DNA of 61,591 nucleotides from Parachlamydiales bacterium (GTDB lineage: Bacteria > Chlamydiota > Chlamydiia > Chlamydiales > Rhabdochlamydiaceae): the NCBI GenBank assembly GCA_027459675.1, contig DAIDHO010000007.1, forward strand, positions 1 through 61,591, written 5' to 3'. The number at the start of each line of letters is the position of its first letter. Position 1 is the stretch's first letter. The notes under the pieces are model-generated. The model worked only from the letters and a program-made list of their open reading frames with translations. It did no database searches and had not been told where the DNA came from. Positions 39,072 to 47,899 of this stretch are shown piece by piece. The position numbers and the translations under genes are program-made.

Positions 39072-39545
39072 ATGAGTGGTAGAAAATGGATGGTCGTTTC
39101 AGGGCTTATATGGCTGGGCATAGGAAGTTTTCTGATGCTCAAAGGGCTTAAATGGATAACCCTTGCGATGTTACTAGAAGAACTACCCCTTCTTTTGAAA
39201 AGATTGGTTCAACTTGCCGGCTCTTTACAGCAAGGGTCTCTCTTACTCATGTGTATTTCACTGCTACTGGGCTTTATCAAAGGTCGCATGATCCTTTCTA
39301 AAACGGTTTATCGGATTGTAAAGCGCCTCCAGGCTGAGACCAGCCCAGTGCCTTTTTCAAAAGTGTATGATCGAAAATATTATATCGTAATTGCCTTGAT
39401 GATAGGTCTGGGATTTCTTCTCAGATTTATTCCCATTCCTTTTGATATCCGAGGAGCAGTGGATGTGACGATTGGATCGGCTCTTATCAATGGGGCTATG
39501 CTCTATTTCCGCCAGGCCCTCTATCCTGTGACATCTAGAACATGA
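39072..39545 (+). CDS. small membrane protein of unknown function
   Basis: ATG 39072 is chosen because AAAGGAGAG ends five bases before it; an upstream in-frame ATG has no Shine-Dalgarno site. The 157-residue product has about four membrane segments (8-25, 50-66, 100-118, 128-148). The basic loop between segments 2 and 3 (KGRMILSKTVYRIVKRLQAE) should be cytosolic. It is coupled to lgt by an ATGA overlap, so a link to envelope biogenesis is plausible. Confidence 0.75.
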   Translation: MSGRKWMVVSGLIWLGIGSFLMLKGLKWITLAMLLEELPLLLKRLVQLAGSLQQGSLLLMCISLLLGFIKGRMILSKTVYRIVKRLQAETSPVPFSKVYDRKYYIVIALMIGLGFLLRFIPIPFDIRGAVDVTIGSALINGAMLYFRQALYPVTSRT

Positions 39546-40387
39546 TATTTTCATATCTTTATTGGAATCCGTCTCCTGCGGTTTTTTCGTGGAATCTTCC
39601 CCTTCTAGGAAGGCCTCTTATGTGGTATGGCGTTTTTTTTGCCCTAGGAGTTTTATGGGCTTATAGGGCCTTTGTGAGCCTTCTGCGCCAAGATCGATCC
39701 AAGACCATCAGAGAAAGTGCTCGAAAAATTGCCGATCACTTGAGTACTTACCTCTTAATTGGGATTTTAATGGGCGCTCGCCTTTTTGATATTTTGTTTT
39801 ATGAGCACTTAAGCGTATTTGTTAAAGACCCGCTTTTTGTTTTCCGTTGGTGGGAAGGAGGTTTGTCAAGTCATGGGGCTGTCATTGGATTAATCGTAGC
39901 AGCTTTAATATATCAAAGAAGACATCCTTTTTTTTCTTTTCTGCATCTGCTCGATCTATTGGCCCTCGTCGCAGGAATTGTAGCAGCATGGATTCGAGTG
40001 GGGAATTTTTTTAACCAAGAAATTTTAGGAAAACCCACTGATGTTCCATGGGCAATTATTTTTGGGCATCCCGCGGATGGAACTTTTCCTGTTCCTCGGC
40101 ATCCCGTCCAACTTTACGAGTCCTTTTTTTATTTTCTTTTATTTTTTGTGATGTGGGGATTGAAAAAAAAAATCCAAACGTGGAAAGCTGGACGAGCTTG
40201 TGGTCTTTTTTTGATCGCTGTTTTTTCGTTTCGAGTTGTCATTGAATTCTTCAAAGAAGAACAAAGCGTGTGGGTTGTAGATTCTTTCTTAACAATGGGC
40301 CAATGGCTTTCGCTCCCATTTATTGTATTAGGGCTATTTTTATTTTTCCATTCTTCCATACTCTCCACTAAAAGGAATCCCTGCTAA
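39542..40387 (+). CDS. lgt: prolipoprotein diacylglyceryl transferase
   Basis: This 281-residue inner-membrane enzyme shows the Lgt motifs RPLMWYGVFFALGVLWAY, GARLFDILFYE, GGLSSHGAVIG, IRVGNFFNQEILGKP and PRHPVQLYES. It attaches diacylglycerol to the lipobox cysteine, the first step of lipoprotein maturation, and so serves the lipoproteins predicted in this window at 26.0 and 61.2 kb. Confidence 0.96.
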   Translation: MIFSYLYWNPSPAVFSWNLPLLGRPLMWYGVFFALGVLWAYRAFVSLLRQDRSKTIRESARKIADHLSTYLLIGILMGARLFDILFYEHLSVFVKDPLFVFRWWEGGLSSHGAVIGLIVAALIYQRRHPFFSFLHLLDLLALVAGIVAAWIRVGNFFNQEILGKPTDVPWAIIFGHPADGTFPVPRHPVQLYESFFYFLLFFVMWGLKKKIQTWKAGRACGLFLIAVFSFRVVIEFFKEEQSVWVVDSFLTMGQWLSLPFIVLGLFLFFHSSILSTKRNPC

Positions 40388-40423
40388 AATAGTTTCGCGC
40401 AGATGGAAAGTTTCGCAAGAGGT

Positions 40424-41848
40424 TTATTGAGATGAGTCCCTATCCGTCTGGTTAATAGGAAGAAAAGGAAATTCTTTTTGAGCTTTGATTTTCAAAATAT
40501 CTGAAGGTACTCCTTCGTGCAGCTGCATCCAACGTTTTAGAGAGGCTTGATGGGATCCCACGCGGTACCATTCATATTTTCTTATGAGATCGGCTCTGAG
40601 GTGGATAAAAGAAGGTTCCAGTAATGGTGAAGGATACCGATAAAGGTACTGTTCTCTGAGTTGAACGGTGAGAGCAGTATCCGATAAAAGCCGCTTTTTG
40701 GTATGCATCTGTCGGACTAAGTGAAGAAGTGGAGTGTCGGGCAGCTCTATGAAACGAAGAGCCAGCTCTCCTTGCGAGCTCCACAGTTCAATCCGGTATT
40801 GCCATTCTAAGGAGCTGCCACTTAAAGTGATTTCACGTGCCTTTTGCATAAAGTATGCGGCATGCTTGATCGATCTTCTCCAATGTTGGTAAGGGTGTTG
40901 CAGAAGATGATTTTTGGCTTCTTGGAGGAGCTCTTGATAAAAAGGAGTAAAGACAGGGGCTGGGATATTTTTTAAAGAGCTCCAACTCAAAATCTCTAGA
41001 TCGTGAAGAGAAACACCCATTTTACAAGAAAGGGCTGCTGTTTTAATAGCTTGGATTTGTTCTTCTATGTCTTGGGTGGGATCCTGGACTCTTTGTTCAA
41101 TCCAGGTGCGTAATTCATAAATTTTTTCACTAGAGAGTGTTTGAAAAAGGGTTGTGTAAGGCAGTAAGGAGCAAGCCCATTGTTGATAGGCTTGATAAAC
41201 GCTGGAGATGAGATCTTCTTTCGAAGACCTAAACATTTTAAATTTATCATGGAGAGTCTGAGAGAGTTCACGCTGCGAAAGACCCGGATATTCCGTCATT
41301 GTGTCTAACATCCATTTAATGATGAGTCGATCTTTTATCTTTAAATTCTTTTTTAAATTCGAAGGAACAAGGTGGTTAAAAGAGGTCCAAATGAGGTCGG
41401 TGAGATATTCGATATTCAGTTTTACTCCTTCATAGGTAGCAAGAGATTCTCCGATTTTCAAGGCAAGTTGTTGCGCAAGTAGAAAAGGATGAGAAGGAGT
41501 GCTGCCCTGGTTGAGCATTCTCTTCAGGTTTTCTCGGATTAAAAAAGGGAGACTGAGAGATCCATTTTCTGAGAAAGCTTCATTTCTTTCTTTGAGAATT
41601 TTCGAAAGATGAGAGACCTTTTCCCACGTTTTTTTTAAGGCAGCCGCTCCTAAATGACACTTGGGAAATTTTTTTCCAAATTCCGGACTGATTTTTTCGA
41701 GCAATCTCTGCTGCAATTGGAACGACCATTTTTTGGATCGTTCTAGAAGGTGGGCTTGTTCTTTAATTTTTTTTGAAAGAAAAAGAGAAACATCGGAATA
41801 AGGATCTTGGAAAGGAGCAATCTTATCGACGAGCTCATAGCCTTGCAT
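40424..41848 (-). CDS. large helical protein of unknown function
   Basis: This 474-residue cytosolic protein is rich in helices and charged or aromatic residues, with no signal peptide, membrane segment or motif I know. It is divergent from ssb and convergent with lgt. Its TAA stop lies in a decayed copy of the palindromic element (GCAAGAGGTTTA, 40415-40426). It is probably lineage-specific; function unknown. Confidence 0.75.
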   Translation of the reverse strand: MQGYELVDKIAPFQDPYSDVSLFLSKKIKEQAHLLERSKKWSFQLQQRLLEKISPEFGKKFPKCHLGAAALKKTWEKVSHLSKILKERNEAFSENGSLSLPFLIRENLKRMLNQGSTPSHPFLLAQQLALKIGESLATYEGVKLNIEYLTDLIWTSFNHLVPSNLKKNLKIKDRLIIKWMLDTMTEYPGLSQRELSQTLHDKFKMFRSSKEDLISSVYQAYQQWACSLLPYTTLFQTLSSEKIYELRTWIEQRVQDPTQDIEEQIQAIKTAALSCKMGVSLHDLEILSWSSLKNIPAPVFTPFYQELLQEAKNHLLQHPYQHWRRSIKHAAYFMQKAREITLSGSSLEWQYRIELWSSQGELALRFIELPDTPLLHLVRQMHTKKRLLSDTALTVQLREQYLYRYPSPLLEPSFIHLRADLIRKYEWYRVGSHQASLKRWMQLHEGVPSDILKIKAQKEFPFLPINQTDRDSSQ

Positions 41849-41960
41849 AGGCCTGTCTTACTAAAGCTTTATTTTTACAGCAACTTCGATTTTTTCATAG
41901 GCATAAACCATATCTTCCAGGTATATACTAGTTAAAACTTATAAAATTGGAGGATTTATA

Positions 41961-42431
41961 ATGAACCATACGACCATAGCCGGGCATCTTGGCGCCGATC
42001 CTGAGGTCCGATTCACTTCGTCTGGGCAGAAAGTGACTACGTTTCGCGTGGCGGCACGCGTGCGACGCAGCACTAAAGACGATACCATTTGGTGGAGAGT
42101 TTCCATTTGGGGGGAGCAGTTCGATAAGATGATCCCTTATTTTAAAAAAGGAAGTCCGATTATTGCGATGGGGGAAATGAATAAACCCGAGATTTTCACA
42201 GACAGAGATGGAAAGCCTCAGGTTTCAATGAGCTTAACGGCTTATAGTATTTCCTTTAGCCCTTTTGGGCGCCCAGATAGCAATGGGGGTGAGGGACGTG
42301 ACTCCGAAATGGGGACTGGCGAGGCTTTCGCACATGCTTCCCAGCATGCTTACCAGGGATCTTCCACTGGAGCTGCCCAGGGTCAGGGGAAAGCTATGCC
42401 TCCATTTTCAGATGATGAGGTGCCTTTCTGA
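41961..42431 (+). CDS. ssb: single-stranded DNA-binding protein
   Basis: The 156-residue product has an OB fold (residues 1-105: MNHTTIAGHLGADPEVRFTS, then FRVAARVR and GQKVTT-type strands), a Gly/Gln-rich linker and the acidic tip PPFSDDEVPF, which recruits repair proteins. GGAGG lies nine bases before the ATG. The stop overlaps the pepA ATG by one base. Confidence 0.96.
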   Translation: MNHTTIAGHLGADPEVRFTSSGQKVTTFRVAARVRRSTKDDTIWWRVSIWGEQFDKMIPYFKKGSPIIAMGEMNKPEIFTDRDGKPQVSMSLTAYSISFSPFGRPDSNGGEGRDSEMGTGEAFAHASQHAYQGSSTGAAQGQGKAMPPFSDDEVPF

Positions 42432-43939
42432 TGCATCTTACAACTGTCTCTAAAATAGCGCAGCGGCCCCAAACCGATTTATTAATTTTGCCCTTTTGGG
42501 AAGGGGTTAAAAAAGCAGAGCCCACCTGTCCAATAGAGTCTTTTACAACAGACCTGGAATCTCTTCTACAGACAAATGATTTTAAAGGAAAAAAGGGAGA
42601 ATATGCTCTCCTTTATCCTGGCAAAAAGAAAGAGAGCCGCTTACTTCTTCTAGGATTTGGCAAAAAGGAAAATGCATCCGATGAAATAGTCCGCCAAGCG
42701 GTGGCTTGCGCCATCCAACTTTGCCGAAAAAAGAAATGGACTTCCCTAAGCATTGTGTGCCCTGAAGGGAAAGTATATCATGTTCCAATCACAGAAGGTA
42801 TTTTACTGACCAATTATGTATATGATGCGCTCAAGCATGATAGCTTGAAAGAAGAAAGCACCGCTTCTCTTAAAAACCTTTGTCTGATTGCCACTTCTAA
42901 AAATGTAGAAAAAGAATGTAAACGGACCCAAATTATTGCCGAGGCTGTTAATTTTGCGCGTGATTTAGTGAATGGAAATGCCGATGACATAACACCCCAG
43001 AAACTAGCTGAAGTAGCCCAAGAGCTTTGTCGAGAATTAGGCCGAAAAGCAAGTGGTAAGGACTCCCCACTTTTGAAAGCTACCATCTTGGGGAAAAAAG
43101 AAATCCTCAAAGCAGGCCTGGGACTTATTTTAGCAGTGAACCGAGCGTCGTTTCGCGATCCGGCCCTGATCATTTTAGAATACCGTGGCAAGCCTTCCTC
43201 GAAAGAGTGTACAGCCCTCATTGGTAAAGGAATCACCTACGATACCGGCGGTCTGATTTTAAAACCAAAAGGGAGTATAGAAACCATGAAGGACGACATG
43301 TCAGGGGCTGCCGCTGTTTTAGGAACAATCAAGGCGCTCGCAGCTTTAAAAGCTTCCGTCAACGTCATCGGAGTCATTCCCTCCACAGAAAATTCAATTG
43401 GCTCTCGCAGTTATAAGCCTGGAGATGTGTATAAAAGCTATAGCGGAAAAATGGTTGAAGTATTTGATACAGACGCAGAAGGACGGCTTGTCCTTGCTGA
43501 TGCCATCAGCTATGTCCAGGACCACTACTATCTCACGCGGATGATCGATGTGGCAACGTTGACAGGAGGAGCTGTAGTCGCCCTCGGGGAGCATGTTACA
43601 GCTCTTTTTTCAAATGATGATGAGCTAGCAAAAAAGTTGCACGACGCAGGCGAAGCGACATTCGAGCGACTTTGGAGATTTCCACTGTATCCTGAGTACA
43701 AAGAGGCCCTCAAATCTACCATTGCCGATATCAAGAATGCAGCCGACCGTAAAGCTTCTTCCATTACGGGAGCAATTTTCATCCAAGAGTTTGTCAAAGA
43801 TGAAATCCCTTGGGCCCATTTGGATATCGCGGGAACAGCTTACTTAAGCGCGCCGCGCCACTACCATTCTACCCCCGCCACCGGCGTAGGGGTCCGTCTT
43901 TTAGTTGAGTTTTTCTCCCCCTTGACGACTGCAAAATGA
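42431..43939 (+). CDS. pepA: cytosol (leucyl) aminopeptidase
   Basis: This 502-residue M17 peptidase has the metal and active-site motifs GKGITYDTGGLILKP, MKDDMSGAAAVLG and DTDAEGRLVLADAI (the usual NTDAEGRL with D for N). It releases N-terminal residues from peptides as a hexamer with two metals per subunit. The N-terminal 160 residues are the regulatory macro-like domain. It lies between ssb and the L,D-transpeptidase with overlaps at both ends. Confidence 0.95.
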   Translation: MHLTTVSKIAQRPQTDLLILPFWEGVKKAEPTCPIESFTTDLESLLQTNDFKGKKGEYALLYPGKKKESRLLLLGFGKKENASDEIVRQAVACAIQLCRKKKWTSLSIVCPEGKVYHVPITEGILLTNYVYDALKHDSLKEESTASLKNLCLIATSKNVEKECKRTQIIAEAVNFARDLVNGNADDITPQKLAEVAQELCRELGRKASGKDSPLLKATILGKKEILKAGLGLILAVNRASFRDPALIILEYRGKPSSKECTALIGKGITYDTGGLILKPKGSIETMKDDMSGAAAVLGTIKALAALKASVNVIGVIPSTENSIGSRSYKPGDVYKSYSGKMVEVFDTDAEGRLVLADAISYVQDHYYLTRMIDVATLTGGAVVALGEHVTALFSNDDELAKKLHDAGEATFERLWRFPLYPEYKEALKSTIADIKNAADRKASSITGAIFIQEFVKDEIPWAHLDIAGTAYLSAPRHYHSTPATGVGVRLLVEFFSPLTTAK

Positions 43940-44613
43940 TAGACATTCCTCCCAACACACGACAAATCATTGTTGTGACGACCCCTTCCTGGGAGTCATA
44001 CCAAGGACGCCTTTATCAATTCGAGCAAGAGGTAGATCGCTGGATTTTGCAAAAATCTTCCATCCCCGTTGTCGTAGGAAAAAAGGGAATGGGATGGGGT
44101 TTAGGTCTTTCTGTCCCTCTGTCATCCTCCTTCCCTGGGTCATCCCCCTTAAAGTGCGAAGGAGATAACAAAGCTCCAGCAGGTATTTTTACCTTAGGGC
44201 CTGCTTTCGGGCACCAAGTATTCAAAACGCCCATGGATTTTCTTCCACTTCATCCAGAAATTGAAGCAGTCAATGATCCTTTGTCTTGTCATTACAATCG
44301 TATTGTCAATCGGAAGAAGGTCGCTAAAATAGATTGGACAAGTTCTGAGAAAATGGGTGAGATTGGACTCTATGCGCTGGGCCTTGTAATCCATCATAAT
44401 TGGGACATACCGCTGCCAGGGGCTGGCTCTGCTATTTTTATGCATCTCTGGAGAGACGAAAAGATAGGGACAGCAGGATGTACAGCAATGAGTTATCAAG
44501 ATCTGGCTTCTCTTCTCACATGGCTTAATCCTCAAACACATCCTCTTCTTATCCAGATGCCTTTTGAATTTCTCGATAATTTCTGGCAAAAATGTCTCGA
44601 AAATTCAAAGTAA
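43936..44613 (+). CDS. L,D-transpeptidase (YkuD-type) family protein
   Basis: The 225-residue protein has CEGDNKAPAGIFTLG (74-88), like the EGDGKTPAG motif of YkuD-type catalytic domains, and the active site IFMHLW (His170) with GTAGCTAM (Cys182). Such enzymes make 3-3 peptidoglycan cross-links or cut them. No signal peptide is visible, so export is unexplained; the protein may act on recycled muropeptides in the cytosol. It is coupled to pepA by an ATGA overlap and overlaps the next gene by 22 bases. Confidence 0.8.
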   Translation: MIDIPPNTRQIIVVTTPSWESYQGRLYQFEQEVDRWILQKSSIPVVVGKKGMGWGLGLSVPLSSSFPGSSPLKCEGDNKAPAGIFTLGPAFGHQVFKTPMDFLPLHPEIEAVNDPLSCHYNRIVNRKKVAKIDWTSSEKMGEIGLYALGLVIHHNWDIPLPGAGSAIFMHLWRDEKIGTAGCTAMSYQDLASLLTWLNPQTHPLLIQMPFEFLDNFWQKCLENSK

Positions 44614-45458
44614 CTCTCAAAGAAAAAGGGTGGACGCTTCTAGCCTATTTAAGGGAGCAATGTCCCGACGCTCCCTCTGTCAAAAGTCTTAAAAGGGCCA
44701 TCGAAGAAAAACGGTGTACGATCAATGGACGAGTGGAGACATTTTCTACCCATCGTGTTTCTACAGGTGATGAAGTTGAAATCGAGATCCATAGAGAAAA
44801 AAAAGTTGAACTAAAGCTTCATCTTTTGTGGGAAGACGAAGCTTTAATTGCCTATGATAAACCGGCAGGGTGGGTGAGTGATCCCAAAAATTTTGACGGC
44901 TATTTGATCCATCGACTTGATAAAGAGACCTCAGGGGTTCTTCTCGTAGCTAAATCTAAACCCGTTCTTGATCAGATGATAGAACTCTTCCGTCAAAGAC
45001 AGGTGGAAAAGACGTATTGGGCGATTGTGGATGGCGTCGTGAAAGAAAAGCAAGGGAAAATCTTCACACGCCTTGCTCCTAAAAACCATTTTCAAGGACA
45101 GACAGTGTATGGCTCAGCCGCTCAAGGAAAGCTTGCTGAAACGCGCTGGATCAAGCTTGCCCAAGCGCCTCAAGTATCTCTTTTAGAGTGTTATCCATTG
45201 ACGGGGCGTACGCATCAGATTCGAGTTCATTTAAAGGAGATAGGACACCCTATTATCGGAGATTACCAATATACCAAACAATTTAAATGCAGCTATAAGG
45301 CTCCCCGGCATCTTTTGCATGCTTTAGCAATTGCATTTCCACATCCTCTTTCAAAGAAAAAATTAACACTTAAAGCTCCTATCCCTCCTGATTTCTTAGC
45401 TGCTTTTCAAGCATTCCATTTTAAAGGGGCCCTTTATTTAGGGAGATTGGCAAAATAA
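44592..45458 (+). CDS. RluA-family pseudouridine synthase
   Basis: The 288-residue product has an N-terminal S4 RNA-binding domain (about 12-70), the catalytic IHRLDKETSG (Asp110) and the TGRTHQIRVHLKEIGHPIIGD motif. It isomerises uridine in ribosomal or transfer RNA; the exact site, and hence RluC or RluD identity, cannot be read. Its start lies inside the L,D-transpeptidase gene. Confidence 0.93.
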   Translation: MSRKFKVTLKEKGWTLLAYLREQCPDAPSVKSLKRAIEEKRCTINGRVETFSTHRVSTGDEVEIEIHREKKVELKLHLLWEDEALIAYDKPAGWVSDPKNFDGYLIHRLDKETSGVLLVAKSKPVLDQMIELFRQRQVEKTYWAIVDGVVKEKQGKIFTRLAPKNHFQGQTVYGSAAQGKLAETRWIKLAQAPQVSLLECYPLTGRTHQIRVHLKEIGHPIIGDYQYTKQFKCSYKAPRHLLHALAIAFPHPLSKKKLTLKAPIPPDFLAAFQAFHFKGALYLGRLAK

Positions 45459-45460
45459 GG

Positions 45461-45489
45461 TTGAATAGTCGGAGGCCTTAAGATATAAT
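45461..45489 (+). promoter_or_regulatory. promoter of the heptosyltransferase-like gene
   Basis: TTGAAT (45461-45466), 17 bp, TATAAT (45484-45489) is the best promoter in the window. The ATG follows 15 bases after the -10 box with only a T-rich stretch and no Shine-Dalgarno site, so the leader should be about eight bases. Confidence 0.65.
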
Positions 45490-45504
45490 TTTATAAATTT
45501 TTTT

Positions 45505-46560
45505 ATGGATTTTTTAATTATCAAAACTTCCTCACTCGGCGACATTATTCAAACCTTCCCCGTCGTGGAATACCTGCGGAAAAAAAATCCTACCTGCGCG
45601 ATAGATTGGGTAGTGGAAGAAGAGTATGCTTCTTTAGTGGAAGCGCATCCTGAGATTCGGCATGTTTATAAAATTGCTTCTCGTCGTTGGAGACGCACCC
45701 TTTTTCACTTCAGGAGTTTTCAAGAGTGGACTCAGGCGCTAAGCAGCATGAAAAAAACTGTTTATGATGCGGTTTTTGATCTACAGGGAAATACAAAGTC
45801 GGCTGTGTTAACAGGGCTTGTTAAAGCCCCTAAAAAAGTGGGTTTTGGCTGGAAATCGGCTCCTGAGTGGCCTCATTACTTTGTGACAAATGAGAAATTT
45901 GAGGTATCGCATGAGCTTCCCATTCAACAAAGGTACCTGTCTATTATAGGACAATTTTTCAAAGATCCCCTTCCTTTTGAGCCCCAGGGAGTGCAGCTCC
46001 GATTGAGTGATGAAGAAAGCCAGGATCTTATCTTCTACAAGGGTTTAAGCCCCTCTTCTGTCTCATTTCGGGTGATGGTTGCCTTCTCTTCAAAATGGGA
46101 TAACAAATGTCTTCCTCTTTCAACTCTTAAAGACTTCCTACATCAAATCTATCTGAAGGAAGATTGTTTTTTTTATTTTACCAGTGGAAATAGTCAAGAA
46201 AAAGAGACAGCAAATGCACTTGCAAAGCAGTTCCCCCACAGCTACTCCCTTCCACCCCTCTCATTTCCTTTATGGCAACGGCTTATGAGAGAAATGAATC
46301 TTGTTATTTCGGTCGATTCTGCAGCTCTTGCCTTGTGTGGGACTACCTCCACCCCTTCTTTCGGCCTATTTGGCCCTACCCATGCAGAGGTGTATAAACC
46401 ACGAGGAGAGCACCATCACCATTTTCAAGGAACATGTCCCTACCAGATGGATTTTAAAGCCCGGTGTCCTCGACTCCGCAGTTGTAAAACAGGGGCCTGT
46501 CTAAAAAGGGCAGATGCAGGTGCAATTTTTAAAAGATATTGCTCAAAAGAGGGCAAATGA
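45505..46560 (+). CDS. glycosyltransferase family 9 (heptosyltransferase-like)
   Basis: The 351-residue protein opens with FLIIKTSSLGDIIQTFPVVE and has the C-terminal donor-site motif VISVDSAALALCGTTSTPSF followed by FGPTHAEVYKPRG, as in WaaC/WaaF. Heptosyltransferases add inner-core sugars to lipopolysaccharide on the cytosolic membrane face. Assignment to heptosyltransferase I rather than II is uncertain, and classical Chlamydiaceae lack heptose, so the sugar may differ. It stands alone behind its own promoter. Confidence 0.88.
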   Translation: MDFLIIKTSSLGDIIQTFPVVEYLRKKNPTCAIDWVVEEEYASLVEAHPEIRHVYKIASRRWRRTLFHFRSFQEWTQALSSMKKTVYDAVFDLQGNTKSAVLTGLVKAPKKVGFGWKSAPEWPHYFVTNEKFEVSHELPIQQRYLSIIGQFFKDPLPFEPQGVQLRLSDEESQDLIFYKGLSPSSVSFRVMVAFSSKWDNKCLPLSTLKDFLHQIYLKEDCFFYFTSGNSQEKETANALAKQFPHSYSLPPLSFPLWQRLMREMNLVISVDSAALALCGTTSTPSFGLFGPTHAEVYKPRGEHHHHFQGTCPYQMDFKARCPRLRSCKTGACLKRADAGAIFKRYCSKEGK

Positions 46561-46659
46561 TTTGTTGATGTGTGCGGAGGCTCTAAACTATCTTTCTCAT
46601 CAACTTAAAGTTTTAACAAAAGCGACTAAATTGCTAAGATACCATTTATCAAAATATAT

Positions 46660-47628
46660 ATGAAAAAAACATTTCTCTATCTGAGTCTGACGACGCTCTC
46701 TTTGCATGCAATTAATGATGATGGGACGTTGACTAACGCCTTTACCTTGACAGGGGATTTTGCCTATTTCAAGCGAGAACAGGGGCATCATCATAAACTC
46801 ATTATTGATAACTCTACGACCGATTGCAACTGTCATTTTCCCAGTTGTCAAACCAGAAAACTCATTCACGATTTTCCTTTTGAGCCTGGCTTTAAGGTGA
46901 CGGTGACATATACCACTGATTATTCTATCTGGGATTTTTCTTATTTATGGCTGAACACTTGGGAGAAAGAGTGTTACCGTAACCATCCAGGTGCGCTCAT
47001 TTTCTCTGTTAAAAATCCCAGTATCACCCAGGATTTTGATGGGGCCGATCACGGAAGTGCCACCTACACTGCGAGTTTGCAAAATTGCGAGCTGAATTAT
47101 TTTCGTTATACAGCTCCTCGGCATACCGACTATTTTTCAACGGCTTATGTGCTAGGTCTTAGATATATCAGTTTGAAAGAAGCTTTGGATGTCTCCTTTA
47201 CGAAAAACTCGAACAAAAGTTCTTACAAAGTACACACGACCAATCATATTCCTACTCTTCAAGTAGGGGGACTTTTGGCTTGGAATTCTTCGCACACCTT
47301 TACGTGGGATTTGATGGGAACTGTAGGGATAGGTTTCGATGCGGGAGAGCAAAAAACCTTCCTAGGAGACCTGAATAATACAATGACAGTGCGCGACTAT
47401 GAAAAAACAGGCTTTTCAACCCCTTTTATAGGTGCAGCAGCCCTACGCGCGACTTATCAACCTGTATCCTATTTCAATATGCATGCAGCTTATCAGTTTA
47501 TCTATTTAACGGGAGTCGTTTTAGCTCCAGATCAATTGGTCAAAAGTAGCTCCAATAAGCGTGTTTATCGGGCTATTGGGGCGCCTCTATACCATGGACT
47601 TACAGCGGGTCTTTCTTGGAGTTTTTAA
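46660..47628 (+). CDS. MOMP-like major outer-membrane barrel protein
   Basis: The 322-residue product has a signal peptide (MKKTFLYLSLTTLSLHA) and strand-rich sequence with a cysteine-containing segment near residues 48-56 (CNCHFPSC), ending LTAGLSWSF. The layout resembles MOMP-like or Legionella Lpg1974-type barrels found in Simkania and Waddlia. Cysteines would allow disulfide cross-linking in the elementary body. The final codons lie in a 36-bp tandem duplication. Family membership is inferred from pattern. Confidence 0.75.
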   Translation: MKKTFLYLSLTTLSLHAINDDGTLTNAFTLTGDFAYFKREQGHHHKLIIDNSTTDCNCHFPSCQTRKLIHDFPFEPGFKVTVTYTTDYSIWDFSYLWLNTWEKECYRNHPGALIFSVKNPSITQDFDGADHGSATYTASLQNCELNYFRYTAPRHTDYFSTAYVLGLRYISLKEALDVSFTKNSNKSSYKVHTTNHIPTLQVGGLLAWNSSHTFTWDLMGTVGIGFDAGEQKTFLGDLNNTMTVRDYEKTGFSTPFIGAAALRATYQPVSYFNMHAAYQFIYLTGVVLAPDQLVKSSSNKRVYRAIGAPLYHGLTAGLSWSF

Positions 47629-47667
47629 AGGGGACTTACAGCAGGTCTTTCTTGGAGTTTTTAAAGG
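47596..47667 (+). repeat. 36-bp tandem duplication at the barrel gene 3' end
   Basis: Copy one (47596-47631) contains the last codons and stop of the MOMP-like gene; copy two (47632-47667) repeats it with one change (GCGGGT to GCAGGT). It therefore encodes a second, unused copy of the C-terminal LTAGLSWSF-stop. Confidence 0.95.
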
Positions 47668-47678
47668 AAATAATAGAA

Positions 47679-47778
47679 AGCTGGAGATGGCCTGCAACAG
47701 AAAAGGACGTCTTTAAGGCTGCTACCTTCCGGTCCTGACCTGGTTCAAACAATTTCTTTTACAAGGTCCCCAGCACCT
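47679..47778 (-). ncRNA. ffs: signal recognition particle RNA (4.5S type)
   Basis: The minus strand contains the universal SRP helix-8 core: GGTCAGGACCGGAAGG followed by TAGCAGCC. The flanks pair as a long rod (5' GCTGGGGA with 3' TCTCCAGC). About 100 nt fits the short bacterial form that binds Ffh. The ends are estimated from pairing and the promoter position. It is convergent with the MOMP-like gene. Confidence 0.93.
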
Positions 47779-47780
47779 TT

Positions 47781-47811
47781 ATTATAGCCGATATAATAAG
47801 TTTTTTCCCAA
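47781..47811 (-). promoter_or_regulatory. ffs: promoter of the SRP RNA gene
   Basis: On the minus strand, TTGGGA (47806-47811) and a consensus TATAAT (47781-47786) are separated by 19 bp, a slightly long spacer. The RNA 5' end then lies a few bases after the -10 box. Confidence 0.55.
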
Positions 47812-47840
47812 CATTTAAAAAACCAATGTTTTGCACATTC

Positions 47841-47866
47841 GACCTCTTACTTAAGCTAAAGGTTCA
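47841..47866 (+). repeat. short near-palindromic intergenic element, copy 6
   Basis: GACCTCTTACTTAAG then CTAAAGGTTCA: one change at the centre and two at the right end against the consensus. It lies 34 bp beyond the stop of the SpoIID gene, in the spacer with the SRP RNA. Confidence 0.65.
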
Positions 47867-47899
47867 TCGCTTTTGAAGAAAGGAGTACCCTTGCCCTTC

